Of a stretch of 64,000 bases of DNA, positions 51,559 through 58,769 are shown piece after piece. The notes under the pieces were generated by a model. The model saw only the letters and a program-made list of their open reading frames with translations. It did not search any database and had not been told where the DNA came from. Position numbers and translations under genes: made by a program. The stretch covers positions 3,831,836-3,895,835 of the forward strand of contig NZ_KV917380.1 in assembly GCF_002019765.1 (NCBI RefSeq). The letters run 5' to 3'. Numbering within the stretch: position 1 is the first letter of the stretch; each line of letters begins with the position of its first letter. Origin of the DNA: Shouchella oshimensis (GTDB taxonomy: Bacteria > Bacillota > Bacilli > Bacillales > Bacillaceae_D).

Positions 51559-52002
51559 TTGAAACATATTAGTATCTTTCTAACCAAGTTACTCATTGCC
51601 TTATTTGCTTTTAGTATCGGCTTTCTTTTTTTTACAGAAGCAACCTATGTTGATGTACTAACCTTTGCTTTGTTAACAACCACGGTATCCTATATTGCTG
51701 TCGATTTAATCATCCTGCCTCAGTTTGGTAACCGTGTTGCACTAGTGAGTGACTTTATCCTCACTTACTTTATTGTATGGGTATTTGGTTCGGTTTTATT
51801 TGCGAACTACATGCTTATTGCATGGGGTAGTATTTTAGCAACAGGCATCATTACCTTTTGCGAAGTCTTTGTTCATAGCTACCTTGTGAAGCATGTGTAT
51901 ACGAAAGAAAGCCATCGTCAGCATAAAGCACGCTTCGCTTTTGATACGGAATTCGCAAAAGAGGAAGACCCAACTTCATCCATAAAAAAAGAGCGCGAAT
52001 AA
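51559..52002 (+). CDS. YndM family (DUF2512) membrane protein
   Basis: A 147-residue protein with four hydrophobic segments in the first 115 residues and a charged tail, the layout of DUF2512/YndM. The start is TTG with AAAAAGGAGG 7-8 nt upstream. Function is unknown; the family is common in Bacillus. Followed by a strong terminator. Confidence 0.85.
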   Translation: MKHISIFLTKLLIALFAFSIGFLFFTEATYVDVLTFALLTTTVSYIAVDLIILPQFGNRVALVSDFILTYFIVWVFGSVLFANYMLIAWGSILATGIITFCEVFVHSYLVKHVYTKESHRQHKARFAFDTEFAKEEDPTSSIKKERE

Positions 52003-52042
52003 GTCAACTTGTCGAACCAATCGACAAGTTTCTTCTTTTTCT
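52003..52042 (+). terminator. Terminator of the yndM-like gene
   Basis: AACTTGTCGA and TCGACAAGTT arms, then TTCTTCTTTTT, directly after the stop. Confidence 0.85.
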
Positions 52043-52149
52043 ACGAGAATCGCTTCCATTCCATCATCGATACTGCTCCTATAGTGTACCACAACCGACA
52101 AAAACTGCACGTATCGAGTTTGCCATTTCGTCACATTTTTAATTGTCTA

Positions 52150-52180
52150 CAAAAAGCCGTTGCACTCGATCGCAACGGCT
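52150..52180 (-). terminator. Terminator of the SLAP gene
   Basis: On the minus strand AGCCGTTGCGATCG and the complementary GTGCAACGGCT arms followed by TTTTTG, 15 nt past the stop at 52195. The remaining 52043-52149 stretch shows nothing recognisable. Confidence 0.75.
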
Positions 52181-52194
52181 ACACCCATTTTCAT

Positions 52195-52551
52195 TTAACG
52201 TTCTTCCAATTTCCCCGTCTTCATAGATGTTTGGATAAAACGATCTTTTGGAAAAATAAAGGTCCACGGCATACTTGTGTTAGGAGGCACTGTATCGATG
52301 GAAAACGAACGCTCTGCAATCGTTTTTCCTTCTTCAACATAGGCAACAAGCTTGGTATCCCATACATCCCCCATAGATGACAGGTTTTGAATTAGGACGG
52401 TAACAAGTAAATCACCTTGATGATTAAAGGCTTGACGGTACGGAATAAATCGCTCTGTCTTACCGACTGCTAATAGCGCTTTTAATTCGTTTAAGTCACC
52501 TTCAGCAATCGTCTTTTTCCAAGCTGATTGCAAGTGAATGGTTTGCATCAT
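52195..52551 (-). CDS. SLAP domain protein
   Basis: A 118-residue protein of the SLAP-domain family (all-beta; typical PWTFIFPKDRF near residues 92-103 and LLVTVLIQNLSS near 45-57). SLAP-domain proteins in Bacillus are linked to the accessory SecA2 secretion locus, but no other gene of it is here, so this is an orphan. The paired ATG codons at 52551/52548 follow GTAGGTG; a GTG at 52560 is also possible. Confidence 0.78.
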   Translation of the reverse strand: MMQTIHLQSAWKKTIAEGDLNELKALLAVGKTERFIPYRQAFNHQGDLLVTVLIQNLSSMGDVWDTKLVAYVEEGKTIAERSFSIDTVPPNTSMPWTFIFPKDRFIQTSMKTGKLEER

Positions 52552-52571
52552 GACGAACACCTACTATCCTT

Positions 52572-53558
52572 TTAAGTCAATCCTAGCTCTTTTTTTATCG
52601 TTTGTAAAAAAGGTACACTCACCTGTCGAACTCTATCTGCCCCATCTTCTAAGACTCGTTCCATCTTCTCAGAGTTTGCTAGCCATTCTTTATAGAGCTC
52701 TCTTGGCTCCTCAAGCTCCCGGTTTGCGACACGGAATAGTTCCCCTTTTGCATCGCCCCAGCCGATTCCTTCCTGAAAGGCGCCTTCCAACCCTTTCACC
52801 TCTTCAGTGGTTGCGAACTGTTTATATAGCATGTAAATCGTCGATGTTGCAGGATCTTTTGGAGCAGACGGAGGCAACGAGTCCGTTTTAATTTTATAAA
52901 TACGCTTCTTAAGCTCGTTTTTCTCCACAAATAATGGGATCGTATTTCCGTAACTCTTGCTCATTTTCCTCCCATCTAAACCAGGAAGCACTGCAACATC
53001 CTCCATAATGTAAGGCTCTGGAAGCTTCACTGTTACCTTATGCTGATTACGTAGTGCCAGACCTAGATCGCGCGCTATTTCAATATGCTGCATTTGATCT
53101 TTTCCAACTGGGACGACATCAGGTTCTACTAAAAGAATATCAGCAGCCATTAGAATAGGATAAGTAAAGAGTCCCATATTGATACCTGCATCTAATTCTC
53201 TGCTGTTCGCTTCGTTTTCATCAACCATTGCTTTATACGCATGGGCTCTGTTCATTAATCCTTTTGGAGAAAGAGTAGCAAGAATCCAACTTAACTCAAA
53301 TACCTCAGGGATATCAGATTGCCGATACAAGGTTGTTTGATTCGGATCAAGCCCTAAAGCAAGCCAACTCGCTACAACCCCTTTCGTTAAAGCATGCAAC
53401 TCTTCTTTTTGGTGAGGCTTCGTTAGACCATGACCATTGGCAACAAAATAATAAGATTCATGGTTTGCTGCTAACTTTAAAGCTGGCTTAATAGCGCCAA
53501 TATAATTTCCAAGGTGAATATCTCCCGTTGGCTTTATACCTGTTAAACTTCGCTTCAT
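52572..53558 (-). CDS. trpS: Tryptophanyl-tRNA synthetase (T-box controlled, non-canonical type for a Bacillus)
   Basis: A 328-residue class I synthetase charging tRNA-Trp. The HIGH-like motif is in PTGDIHLGNYIGA (residues about 10-22) and KMSKS is in DGRKMSKSYGNT near 203. The sequence around these motifs (FVANGHGLTKPHQKEELH, SPKGLMNRAHAYK) differs strongly from the standard Bacillus TrpS and resembles the second TrpRS type seen in Proteobacteria and others; it may be an additional or replacing copy. ATG at 53558 follows AAGGAGGAG by 7 nt; the frame running to 53687 is the leader RNA. Controlled by the T-box upstream. Confidence 0.94.
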   Translation of the reverse strand: MKRSLTGIKPTGDIHLGNYIGAIKPALKLAANHESYYFVANGHGLTKPHQKEELHALTKGVVASWLALGLDPNQTTLYRQSDIPEVFELSWILATLSPKGLMNRAHAYKAMVDENEANSRELDAGINMGLFTYPILMAADILLVEPDVVPVGKDQMQHIEIARDLGLALRNQHKVTVKLPEPYIMEDVAVLPGLDGRKMSKSYGNTIPLFVEKNELKKRIYKIKTDSLPPSAPKDPATSTIYMLYKQFATTEEVKGLEGAFQEGIGWGDAKGELFRVANRELEEPRELYKEWLANSEKMERVLEDGADRVRQVSVPFLQTIKKELGLT

Positions 53559-53579
53559 CTTGTCTCCTCCTTTTTTGAC

Positions 53580-53860
53580 AATATAAAAAGGGTTACCCAT
53601 CCAAAAAGGACGGATAACCCGTGGTGCCACCTTTGTTCGCTTCATCATTGAAACGCACTCGAATACGTACGCGAGTCTAGCTCTCATACGTTGTCTTTTT
53701 TAACGGTAAGACGTCCGCCTCGCCTACTATAGGTTCAGCAAGGAAGCTCCGAAGCCCATTCCATTCGCACGCTACACTAGTTCACACCAACCACTAGCTC
53801 TCTTCAGTAACGCCACCAATGTACTTACTCTCCATCTACGCTTATCAAACTAAACTTTAT
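53580..53860 (-). ncRNA. T-box leader (tRNA-Trp responsive) of trpS
   Basis: On the minus strand: AGTAAGTAC motif of stem I near 53825, a specifier-loop GAATGGAA with the Trp codon TGG at 53761-53763, the T-box AGGTGGCACCACG at 53620-53632, and a terminator hairpin GGGTTATCCGTCC / GGATGGGTAACCC plus T-run at 53586-53620. The TGGC of the T-box would pair with GCCA of tRNA-Trp, whose discriminator base is G. Uncharged tRNA-Trp would stabilise the antiterminator and turn trpS on. A promoter TTGATT-N17-TAAAGT lies at about 53853-53881. Confidence 0.92.
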
Positions 53861-53937
53861 ATGATTTCCCTATAAAAATCAACGTGTGTAAGTGAAAATG
53901 ATAAAATAAGATGATCATGTAAAAGGAGGAGTCTCTT

Positions 53938-54785
53938 TTGAAAATTGTCGATACAACGCCAGCTTTTCTAACAACAAGTGCTCATAGCCTTTCTACACTT
54001 CGCCAGTATTATGCAACCTTTCCTTCTGTCTTTGAAGAATACTTCTCCTACCATTGTACACAGACGGATTCTCGCCTACAGAGTGCCCTCGCACGCTACC
54101 CCACTGATTTACTCCATATAAACAATCTCCGTGAACAGCTCCCTCACTCCTACATGACATCGTGCACCTTTATGAAGAACGCTTCTATATATCCTATAAG
54201 CAAACGATTCACCACATTGTTGGCGCTTATGGTTCAAATGCCTATACACACCGGCAGATTCTGCCTGATATTACGTTTTCTTTAGAACAACTGCCTAAAA
54301 ACAGCGATGGTTTACGAGTGTTAATTGCTCATGAAATAGGGCACGCCATTCACAATCAGTGGACCGATTTAGAAGGGATCGACTGGGAACAGATTCGCTG
54401 GGAAAGTCTATTGCTCGGCATGTATCGAGAAGGAGTAGCAACGCATTTCTCGAGACGAATTGTCCCGAATGTAGCAGAAGAACTTTACTATACCTACGGG
54501 TCGTTAGGTGGGAAAGAGTGGATTTTATTCGCTCAAGAAAATCAGATAGACATAAAACGCGCTTTTTTAAAGGATTTTAACGAGCTTTCAGAGAAACAGT
54601 TATATCGTGAGTGGTATTCCATTAATGGTGGAGAGCGGTTTGGTTATCCACGGCTCGCTTACTTCTTAGGTGACCTTTTTTTTCAACATGAACGAAAAAT
54701 AAAAGGCGATAAAACAGCTATCCTAGCATGGCGCCATCCCAATTATTTGTCTGAAATACATGCATGGATGCAGCTTCTAGAGTGA
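53938..54785 (+). pseudogene. Zinc-metallopeptidase-like gene broken by a single frameshift
   Basis: Starts at TTG 53938 with AAAAGGAGGAG 6 nt upstream. The first frame reads to about NNLREQLP (54143); the second frame continues naturally as SLLHDIVHLYEERF and runs to the stop at 54785, so together they give about 282 residues. The switch lies in the C-run of CTCCCTC at 54138-54145 and is explained by loss of one base. The distal part has the metallopeptidase motif HEIGHAIHN (HExxH) near 54328 and a downstream Glu-rich region REGVATHFSRR. I do not recognise the family precisely. A base-calling error is possible instead of a true null mutation. Confidence 0.7.
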
Positions 54786-54835
54786 CAGTTTCAAAAATGA
54801 TACCAAGTTACAATTATGTGCATACTTGTGTATAG

Positions 54836-54848
54836 GTTTGAATCAAAC
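54836..54848. promoter_or_regulatory. Palindrome upstream of wrbA
   Basis: GTTTGAATCAAAC is a perfect 13-nt dyad 55 nt before the wrbA start; GTTTGA with GGAGTA 14 nt downstream also resembles a weak sigma-B promoter. Either a redox/quinone-responsive operator or part of the promoter. Confidence 0.35.
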
Positions 54849-54902
54849 TACACTAGGAGTATACAAATATTGCGGATCAAAGAGATCCAAAAGGAGACGA
54901 TT

Positions 54903-55511
54903 ATGAGTAACGAAAAGATTGCGATTGTCTATTACAGTTCTACTGGTACAAACTATCAGCTTGCAAAATGGGCAGAAGAAGCGGCTACAGCAGCTGGTGC
55001 TGATGTTAAAGTACTAAAATTCCCAGAATTAGCTCCAGATGCAGCAATTGATTCTAATCCAGCATGGCGTGCCCATGTTGAAGAAACAAAAGACGTTCCA
55101 GAAGTAACACCTGAAGATATGGAATGGGCAGACGGCTTTATTTTCTCTGTACCGTCTCGTTTTGGTAACGTTCCTGGTCAAGCAAAACAATTTTTCGATA
55201 CTTTAGGCGGTTTATGGGCAGGCGGTAAGCTTGCTAACAAAGTAGTTAGCGGTATGTCTTCTGCAGCGAACGCCCATGGCGGTCAAGAACAAACCGTTCT
55301 TTCCCTTTACACAACAATGTTCCACTGGGGTGCAATCATTGCAGGTCCTGGTTACACTGATCCAGTCGCGTTTGCTTCTGGCGGAAACCCTTATGGAACA
55401 AGCGTAACCGTTGACCAAGAAGGCAATATGGTTGAAGACGTTGAAGAAGCTGTTAAACACCAAGCTAGACGTACAGTATCTGTTACGAGCTGGGTAAAAG
55501 CAGGTCAATAA
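54903..55511 (+). CDS. wrbA: NAD(P)H:quinone oxidoreductase, WrbA type
   Basis: A 202-residue flavodoxin-like FMN protein. It begins KIAIVYYSSTGTNYQLAKWA (FMN phosphate loop STGTN), contains FSVPSRFGNVPGQAKQFFD near residue 80 and GGQEQTVLSLYTTMFHWG near 117-135, all WrbA hallmarks. It reduces quinones by two electrons, protecting from redox cycling. ATG at 54903 follows AAAAGGAGA by 7 nt; the longer frame to 54816 is untranslated leader. Single gene with a terminator. Confidence 0.94.
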   Translation: MSNEKIAIVYYSSTGTNYQLAKWAEEAATAAGADVKVLKFPELAPDAAIDSNPAWRAHVEETKDVPEVTPEDMEWADGFIFSVPSRFGNVPGQAKQFFDTLGGLWAGGKLANKVVSGMSSAANAHGGQEQTVLSLYTTMFHWGAIIAGPGYTDPVAFASGGNPYGTSVTVDQEGNMVEDVEEAVKHQARRTVSVTSWVKAGQ

Positions 55512-55517
55512 GAAAAG

Positions 55518-55545
55518 AAAGAGCACATGATGTGCTCTTTTTTTA
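55518..55545 (+). terminator. Terminator of wrbA
   Basis: AAAGAGCACAT and ATGTGCTCTTT arms with a run of T, 6 nt past the stop. Confidence 0.88.
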
Positions 55546-55590
55546 TAAAAAAAAGAATGGACAACAGCTCCCCACTCTCTATAATTCATT

Positions 55591-55854
55591 TTATTGTATG
55601 GTTGATCCACTAATGCGATAGCCTTTCCGCTTTAGGAAATGTGCAGATCGACTAATTTCTTGCTCATCTCTTCCAATTAAGTGAACGGTCTTTCTGTTTA
55701 TCTCTTTATAATAACGCTTTAAATAAGGCAAAGGAATGTTTATCGTGTTTACTAAATCGTCCTTATAGGCAAGATGGTAATCTCTTACATCCACACATTG
55801 TACGTCGATATTATCCTCGCACTGTGACGTAACCGTATCTCCCACACAACACAT
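55591..55854 (-). CDS. Rhodanese-like domain protein lacking the active-site cysteine
   Basis: An 87-residue single rhodanese-like domain: VQCVDVRDYHLAY (strand with the conserved DVR) near residue 19, NTINIPLPYL near 37, and TVHLIGRDEQEISRSAHFLK near 56-75. In active rhodaneses the loop after the strand is C-x-x-G-x-R-S; here the Cys position is Ile/Gly, so sulfur transfer is unlikely. Two other Cys (residues 2-3) and Cys20 exist. GAGAGGAA precedes the ATG. Function unknown, perhaps ligand binding. Confidence 0.72.
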   Translation of the reverse strand: MCCVGDTVTSQCEDNIDVQCVDVRDYHLAYKDDLVNTINIPLPYLKRYYKEINRKTVHLIGRDEQEISRSAHFLKRKGYRISGSTIQ

Positions 55855-55962
55855 GCGTATCGTTCCTCTCCATCGTTTCCGGTGCTTTCCTATTTGTTTC
55901 TATATGACACATCTTCATGTTGTATCATATAGACATTGAACGACTTTGCCAACAAATAAGTC

Positions 55963-56352
55963 TTACGCCATTTGACCTGCAGTTGTTTCAACTTGTTTAT
56001 CCTTACTGATGGATTCATATTGAGCAATTTTTTGATCCAATCGATCAAGTGTGTCTGTCATTTCTTTTAATCGTTCTTTTAGTTGCCCTCGCTGCTCAAT
56101 TAATAGTTTTTTTCTTGGATTGGCAGTTTCCTCGCCTTGTTGATAAAGTGCTACATATTCAATTAGCACTTCTATTGGTAGTCCTGCTCTGCGCATACAT
56201 TTTGCAAACTCAATTCTACGAAAGTCTAATTCAGTGTATTCACGAATTCCACTTTTACTACGTTTTACCGGAGGAATTAGACCAATTCGTTCATAATAGC
56301 GAAGTGTATCTTGCGATAAACCTATTTTTTCACTGACTTCTGAAATTAACAT
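55963..56352 (-). CDS. MerR family regulator, AdhR-like (aldehyde-responsive)
   Basis: A 129-residue MerR regulator: winged helix LISEVSEKIGLSQDTLRYYE at the N-terminus, a conserved Cys in RRIEFAKCMRRAGLPIEVLI near residue 52, and a long dimerisation helix. The Cys position is that of the B. subtilis AdhR sensor for formaldehyde/methylglyoxal. It is divergent from an aldehyde dehydrogenase gene. AAAAGGAGGG precedes the ATG. The promoter upstream carries the AdhR-type dyad. Confidence 0.9.
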   Translation of the reverse strand: MLISEVSEKIGLSQDTLRYYERIGLIPPVKRSKSGIREYTELDFRRIEFAKCMRRAGLPIEVLIEYVALYQQGEETANPRKKLLIEQRGQLKERLKEMTDTLDRLDQKIAQYESISKDKQVETTAGQMA

Positions 56353-56373
56353 CGGATGCCCTCCTTTTCACTA

Positions 56374-56404
56374 ATCGTAACACTTGGAGTTCACTTTAAG
56401 GCAA
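56374..56404 (-). promoter_or_regulatory. AdhR-type MerR promoter (19-bp spacer)
   Basis: On the minus strand TTGCCT (56399-56404), a 19-nt spacer and TACGAT (56374-56379). The spacer holds CTTAAAGTGAACTCCAAG, an interrupted dyad like those bound by AdhR-type regulators. Confidence 0.82.
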
Positions 56405-56455
56405 GAAGATCTAGAGACATTTTTGTCATGGAAACGTCCTTTTCTCCCCTATAAC

Positions 56456-56516
56456 AGAAAACGCTTACGCCATGTACGATCATATTGCCCATGTTTAATT
56501 CCCATTCATATGGGAA
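56456..56516 (+). promoter_or_regulatory. Possible cre site and palindrome upstream of aldA
   Basis: AGAAAACGCTTACG (56456-56469) matches the CcpA cre consensus TGWNANCGNTNWCA at all but the outer bases. TTCCCAT and ATGGGAA (56499-56516) form a perfect 7-bp dyad around 4 nt, 36 nt before the aldA start. Confidence 0.4.
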
Positions 56517-56551
56517 TACAGTGAGAAATCAAATGATCAAGGAGTGGAAAA

Positions 56552-57997
56552 ATGAGCGTACAACCTTTATATATGAACGGCGAATTTGTGACTTCACAAT
56601 CACATGATCTCATTGATGTACTTAATCCTGCTACAGAGGAAGTGCTATCTCAAGTTGCAGATACTACTGAAGAAGAAACCAATCATGCAATTGAATCGGC
56701 TTGGACTGGTCAGAAAGAGTGGGAAAAGGTTCCACAAGTAGAGCGAGGTCGCATCGTTCGTCAAATTGGCGACGCGATTGCGGCTGATAAAGAAACGTAC
56801 GCTAGACTGTTAAGCGAAGAACAAGGTAAACCTCTTGAAGAGGCCCGTGGTGAAGTGGATACGGCTGTCGACTTCTTCCACTATATGTCAGAATGGAATC
56901 GAAAAATTGGCGGTGACATTGTTCCAAGTGATGATCCAAATGAACAAATTCTCATTCAAAAGAAACCTATAGGCGTTGTAGCAGGTATTATTCCATGGAA
57001 CTACCCTGTTTTTATTTTTGCTCGAAAAGTCGCTACAGCTCTTATTACTGGTTGTTCAGTCGTCATTAAACCGTCTGAAGAAACACCGAATACTGCGATT
57101 GCTTTTGCAAAAGTCATCGATAAAGCAGGCTTACCTAAAGGCGTATTTAATTTAGTTACTGGTAAAGGGGATACAGTAGGAAACCGACTTGCCAGCCATC
57201 CGAAAGTAGCACTTATTAGCATGACAGGTAGTGTGCCTGCAGGAACGAAGGTAATGGAAGCGGCCGCTCAAAATATTACAAAAGTAAATCTGGAGCTCGG
57301 CGGAAAAGCACCTATCATTGTATCGAAGCACGCTGACCTCGATTTAGCCGTCAAACATATTAAAGCGTCTCGAATTGAAAATGCTGGACAAGCTTGCATT
57401 TCAGCAGAACGTGTTTACGTCCAAGAAGAGGTTGCCGAAACCTTCACAAAGAAAATGGTGGCAGCTATGGCAGATACGAAGGTTGGCTATTCTCTGAGTG
57501 AAGATCAGATTGATATGGGACCATTAGCAAGTTCCCATCATTTAGAGAAAGTCGAACAGCTCGTGAATCATGCGAAAAAAGCTGGCGCTCATGTTGAACT
57601 TGGCGGAGAACGAATGGATAAAGACAGAGGCTTTTTCTACGCCCCAACTGTATTAACCAATGTAAATCATGACGATGAGATTATGACAACGGAGGTTTTC
57701 GGTCCCGTTCTACCGATTACCACGTACAAGACATTTTCAGAAGCCATTGACTATGCCAATGACTCCATTTATGGCTTGGCATCAGCACTCTACACAAATG
57801 ATTACAATGAAATGATGCAAGCAGCACGAGATTTACATTACGGAGAAACGTTTGTTAACCGGGAGACAGGTGAAGCCATTCAAGGTTATCATGCCGGTAT
57901 GCGCCAGTCTGGAATTGGTGGTACAGATGGAAAGCATGGGTTAAATGACTTTTTATCAACCCATGTGATGTATCTTGCCTTTAAAGACGAAAATTAA
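56552..57997 (+). CDS. NAD(P)-dependent aldehyde dehydrogenase, AldA (lactaldehyde dehydrogenase)-like
   Basis: A 481-residue aldehyde dehydrogenase. The nucleophile is Cys282 in NAGQACISAERVYV; the general base Glu is in NLELGGKAP near residue 249; PWNYPVFIFARK near 148 is the cofactor entry. The C-terminal segment ETGEAIQGYHAGMRQSGIGG is a feature shared with E. coli AldA, which oxidises lactaldehyde and glycolaldehyde. Automatic tools would likely call it succinate-semialdehyde dehydrogenase, which is less fitting. AAGGAGTGG precedes the ATG. The divergent AdhR-like regulator suggests an aldehyde-detoxification role. Confidence 0.9.
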   Translation: MSVQPLYMNGEFVTSQSHDLIDVLNPATEEVLSQVADTTEEETNHAIESAWTGQKEWEKVPQVERGRIVRQIGDAIAADKETYARLLSEEQGKPLEEARGEVDTAVDFFHYMSEWNRKIGGDIVPSDDPNEQILIQKKPIGVVAGIIPWNYPVFIFARKVATALITGCSVVIKPSEETPNTAIAFAKVIDKAGLPKGVFNLVTGKGDTVGNRLASHPKVALISMTGSVPAGTKVMEAAAQNITKVNLELGGKAPIIVSKHADLDLAVKHIKASRIENAGQACISAERVYVQEEVAETFTKKMVAAMADTKVGYSLSEDQIDMGPLASSHHLEKVEQLVNHAKKAGAHVELGGERMDKDRGFFYAPTVLTNVNHDDEIMTTEVFGPVLPITTYKTFSEAIDYANDSIYGLASALYTNDYNEMMQAARDLHYGETFVNRETGEAIQGYHAGMRQSGIGGTDGKHGLNDFLSTHVMYLAFKDEN

Positions 57998-58030
57998 GAA
58001 GGGTGGCGTAAGCCCCCCTTCTTTTTTACG
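57998..58030. terminator. Terminator between aldA and HAD genes
   Basis: GAAGGGTGGC and GCCCCCCTTC arms around GTAA, followed by TTTTTT; serves aldA and lies next to the convergent HAD gene stop. Confidence 0.8.
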
Positions 58031-58643
58031 CAAATTGAAGCAAGTCTTTAAAGGTGGTTAGCTTATAATCATGGTGATCCGATTGGCCAAACCCATAAGA
58101 AGCATAAGCAAACCGGACACCTGCATGATGAGCAGCCTTTTGATCCCCTATTGTGTCTCCTACATAGAGTGGTGCTTGCAGACCATTCCGCTCAAGAATA
58201 AGCTTAATATTCTCCCCCTTAGGTAAACCAGTGCGGCCAGGGTTTTCATAGTCAGTAAAATAATGACTAAGACCGTGAGAATGAAAAAATGCCTCAATGT
58301 AACCGTCCCGACAATTACTTACAATAAAAAGCTTGTATGTATTCGATAAGGCACGTAACACCTCTTCTAACCCATCGTAAAGAACAGCCCCCTTTTCCTT
58401 TAAAAGCGCTAATTCTTCAACACCACAAGCATCCATCAACTGCTTTTGTTCCCTTTCTGTCAACTGGGGGAATAACACCCTTGCAATTTCTGGAATTACC
58501 AATCCCATTGTACGGGTTAAATCTGCTTTTTCCACCTTTTCAATTGGAAACTCGCTTTTTCCAATGGCTTTGTTCCAGGCTTCAACAACTTGTTCCCTTG
58601 AATCCCAAAGCGTACCATCCAAATCAAAAATTATACTGTCCAT
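58026..58643 (-). CDS. HAD hydrolase, phosphoglycolate phosphatase-like
   Basis: A 205-residue HAD phosphatase. Motif I FDLDGTLWDS at the N-terminus, motif II LFIVSNCRDGY near residue 108, and motif III YVGDTIGDQKAA near 160; an alpha-helical C1 cap lies between. It resembles Gph/PpaX-type phosphatases; substrate unknown. ATG at 58643 follows GGGAGTGG by 8 nt; a GTG at 58655 is within that site. Confidence 0.88.
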   Translation of the reverse strand: MDSIIFDLDGTLWDSREQVVEAWNKAIGKSEFPIEKVEKADLTRTMGLVIPEIARVLFPQLTEREQKQLMDACGVEELALLKEKGAVLYDGLEEVLRALSNTYKLFIVSNCRDGYIEAFFHSHGLSHYFTDYENPGRTGLPKGENIKLILERNGLQAPLYVGDTIGDQKAAHHAGVRFAYASYGFGQSDHHDYKLTTFKDLLQFA

Positions 58644-58769
58644 TCTCTTAACCACTCCCTACACATTCACTCTATCGGTATGATTTGTTAAAAATTGCTT
58701 TGGTTCGGATTTGCTTTTTAGCAAATTCTAAACTTAATTATACGTAATTGTTGGAAAGGGGGTAAACAC

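Noticed and set aside
52009-52380. 123-aa plus-strand frame opposite the SLAP gene
   Set aside because: Antisense shadow containing two terminators; the minus-strand SLAP frame has recognisable family motifs.
53559-53687. N-terminal extension of trpS by 43 residues
   Set aside because: This is the T-box leader RNA; the start at 53558 has a strong ribosome site and matches the synthetase N-terminus.
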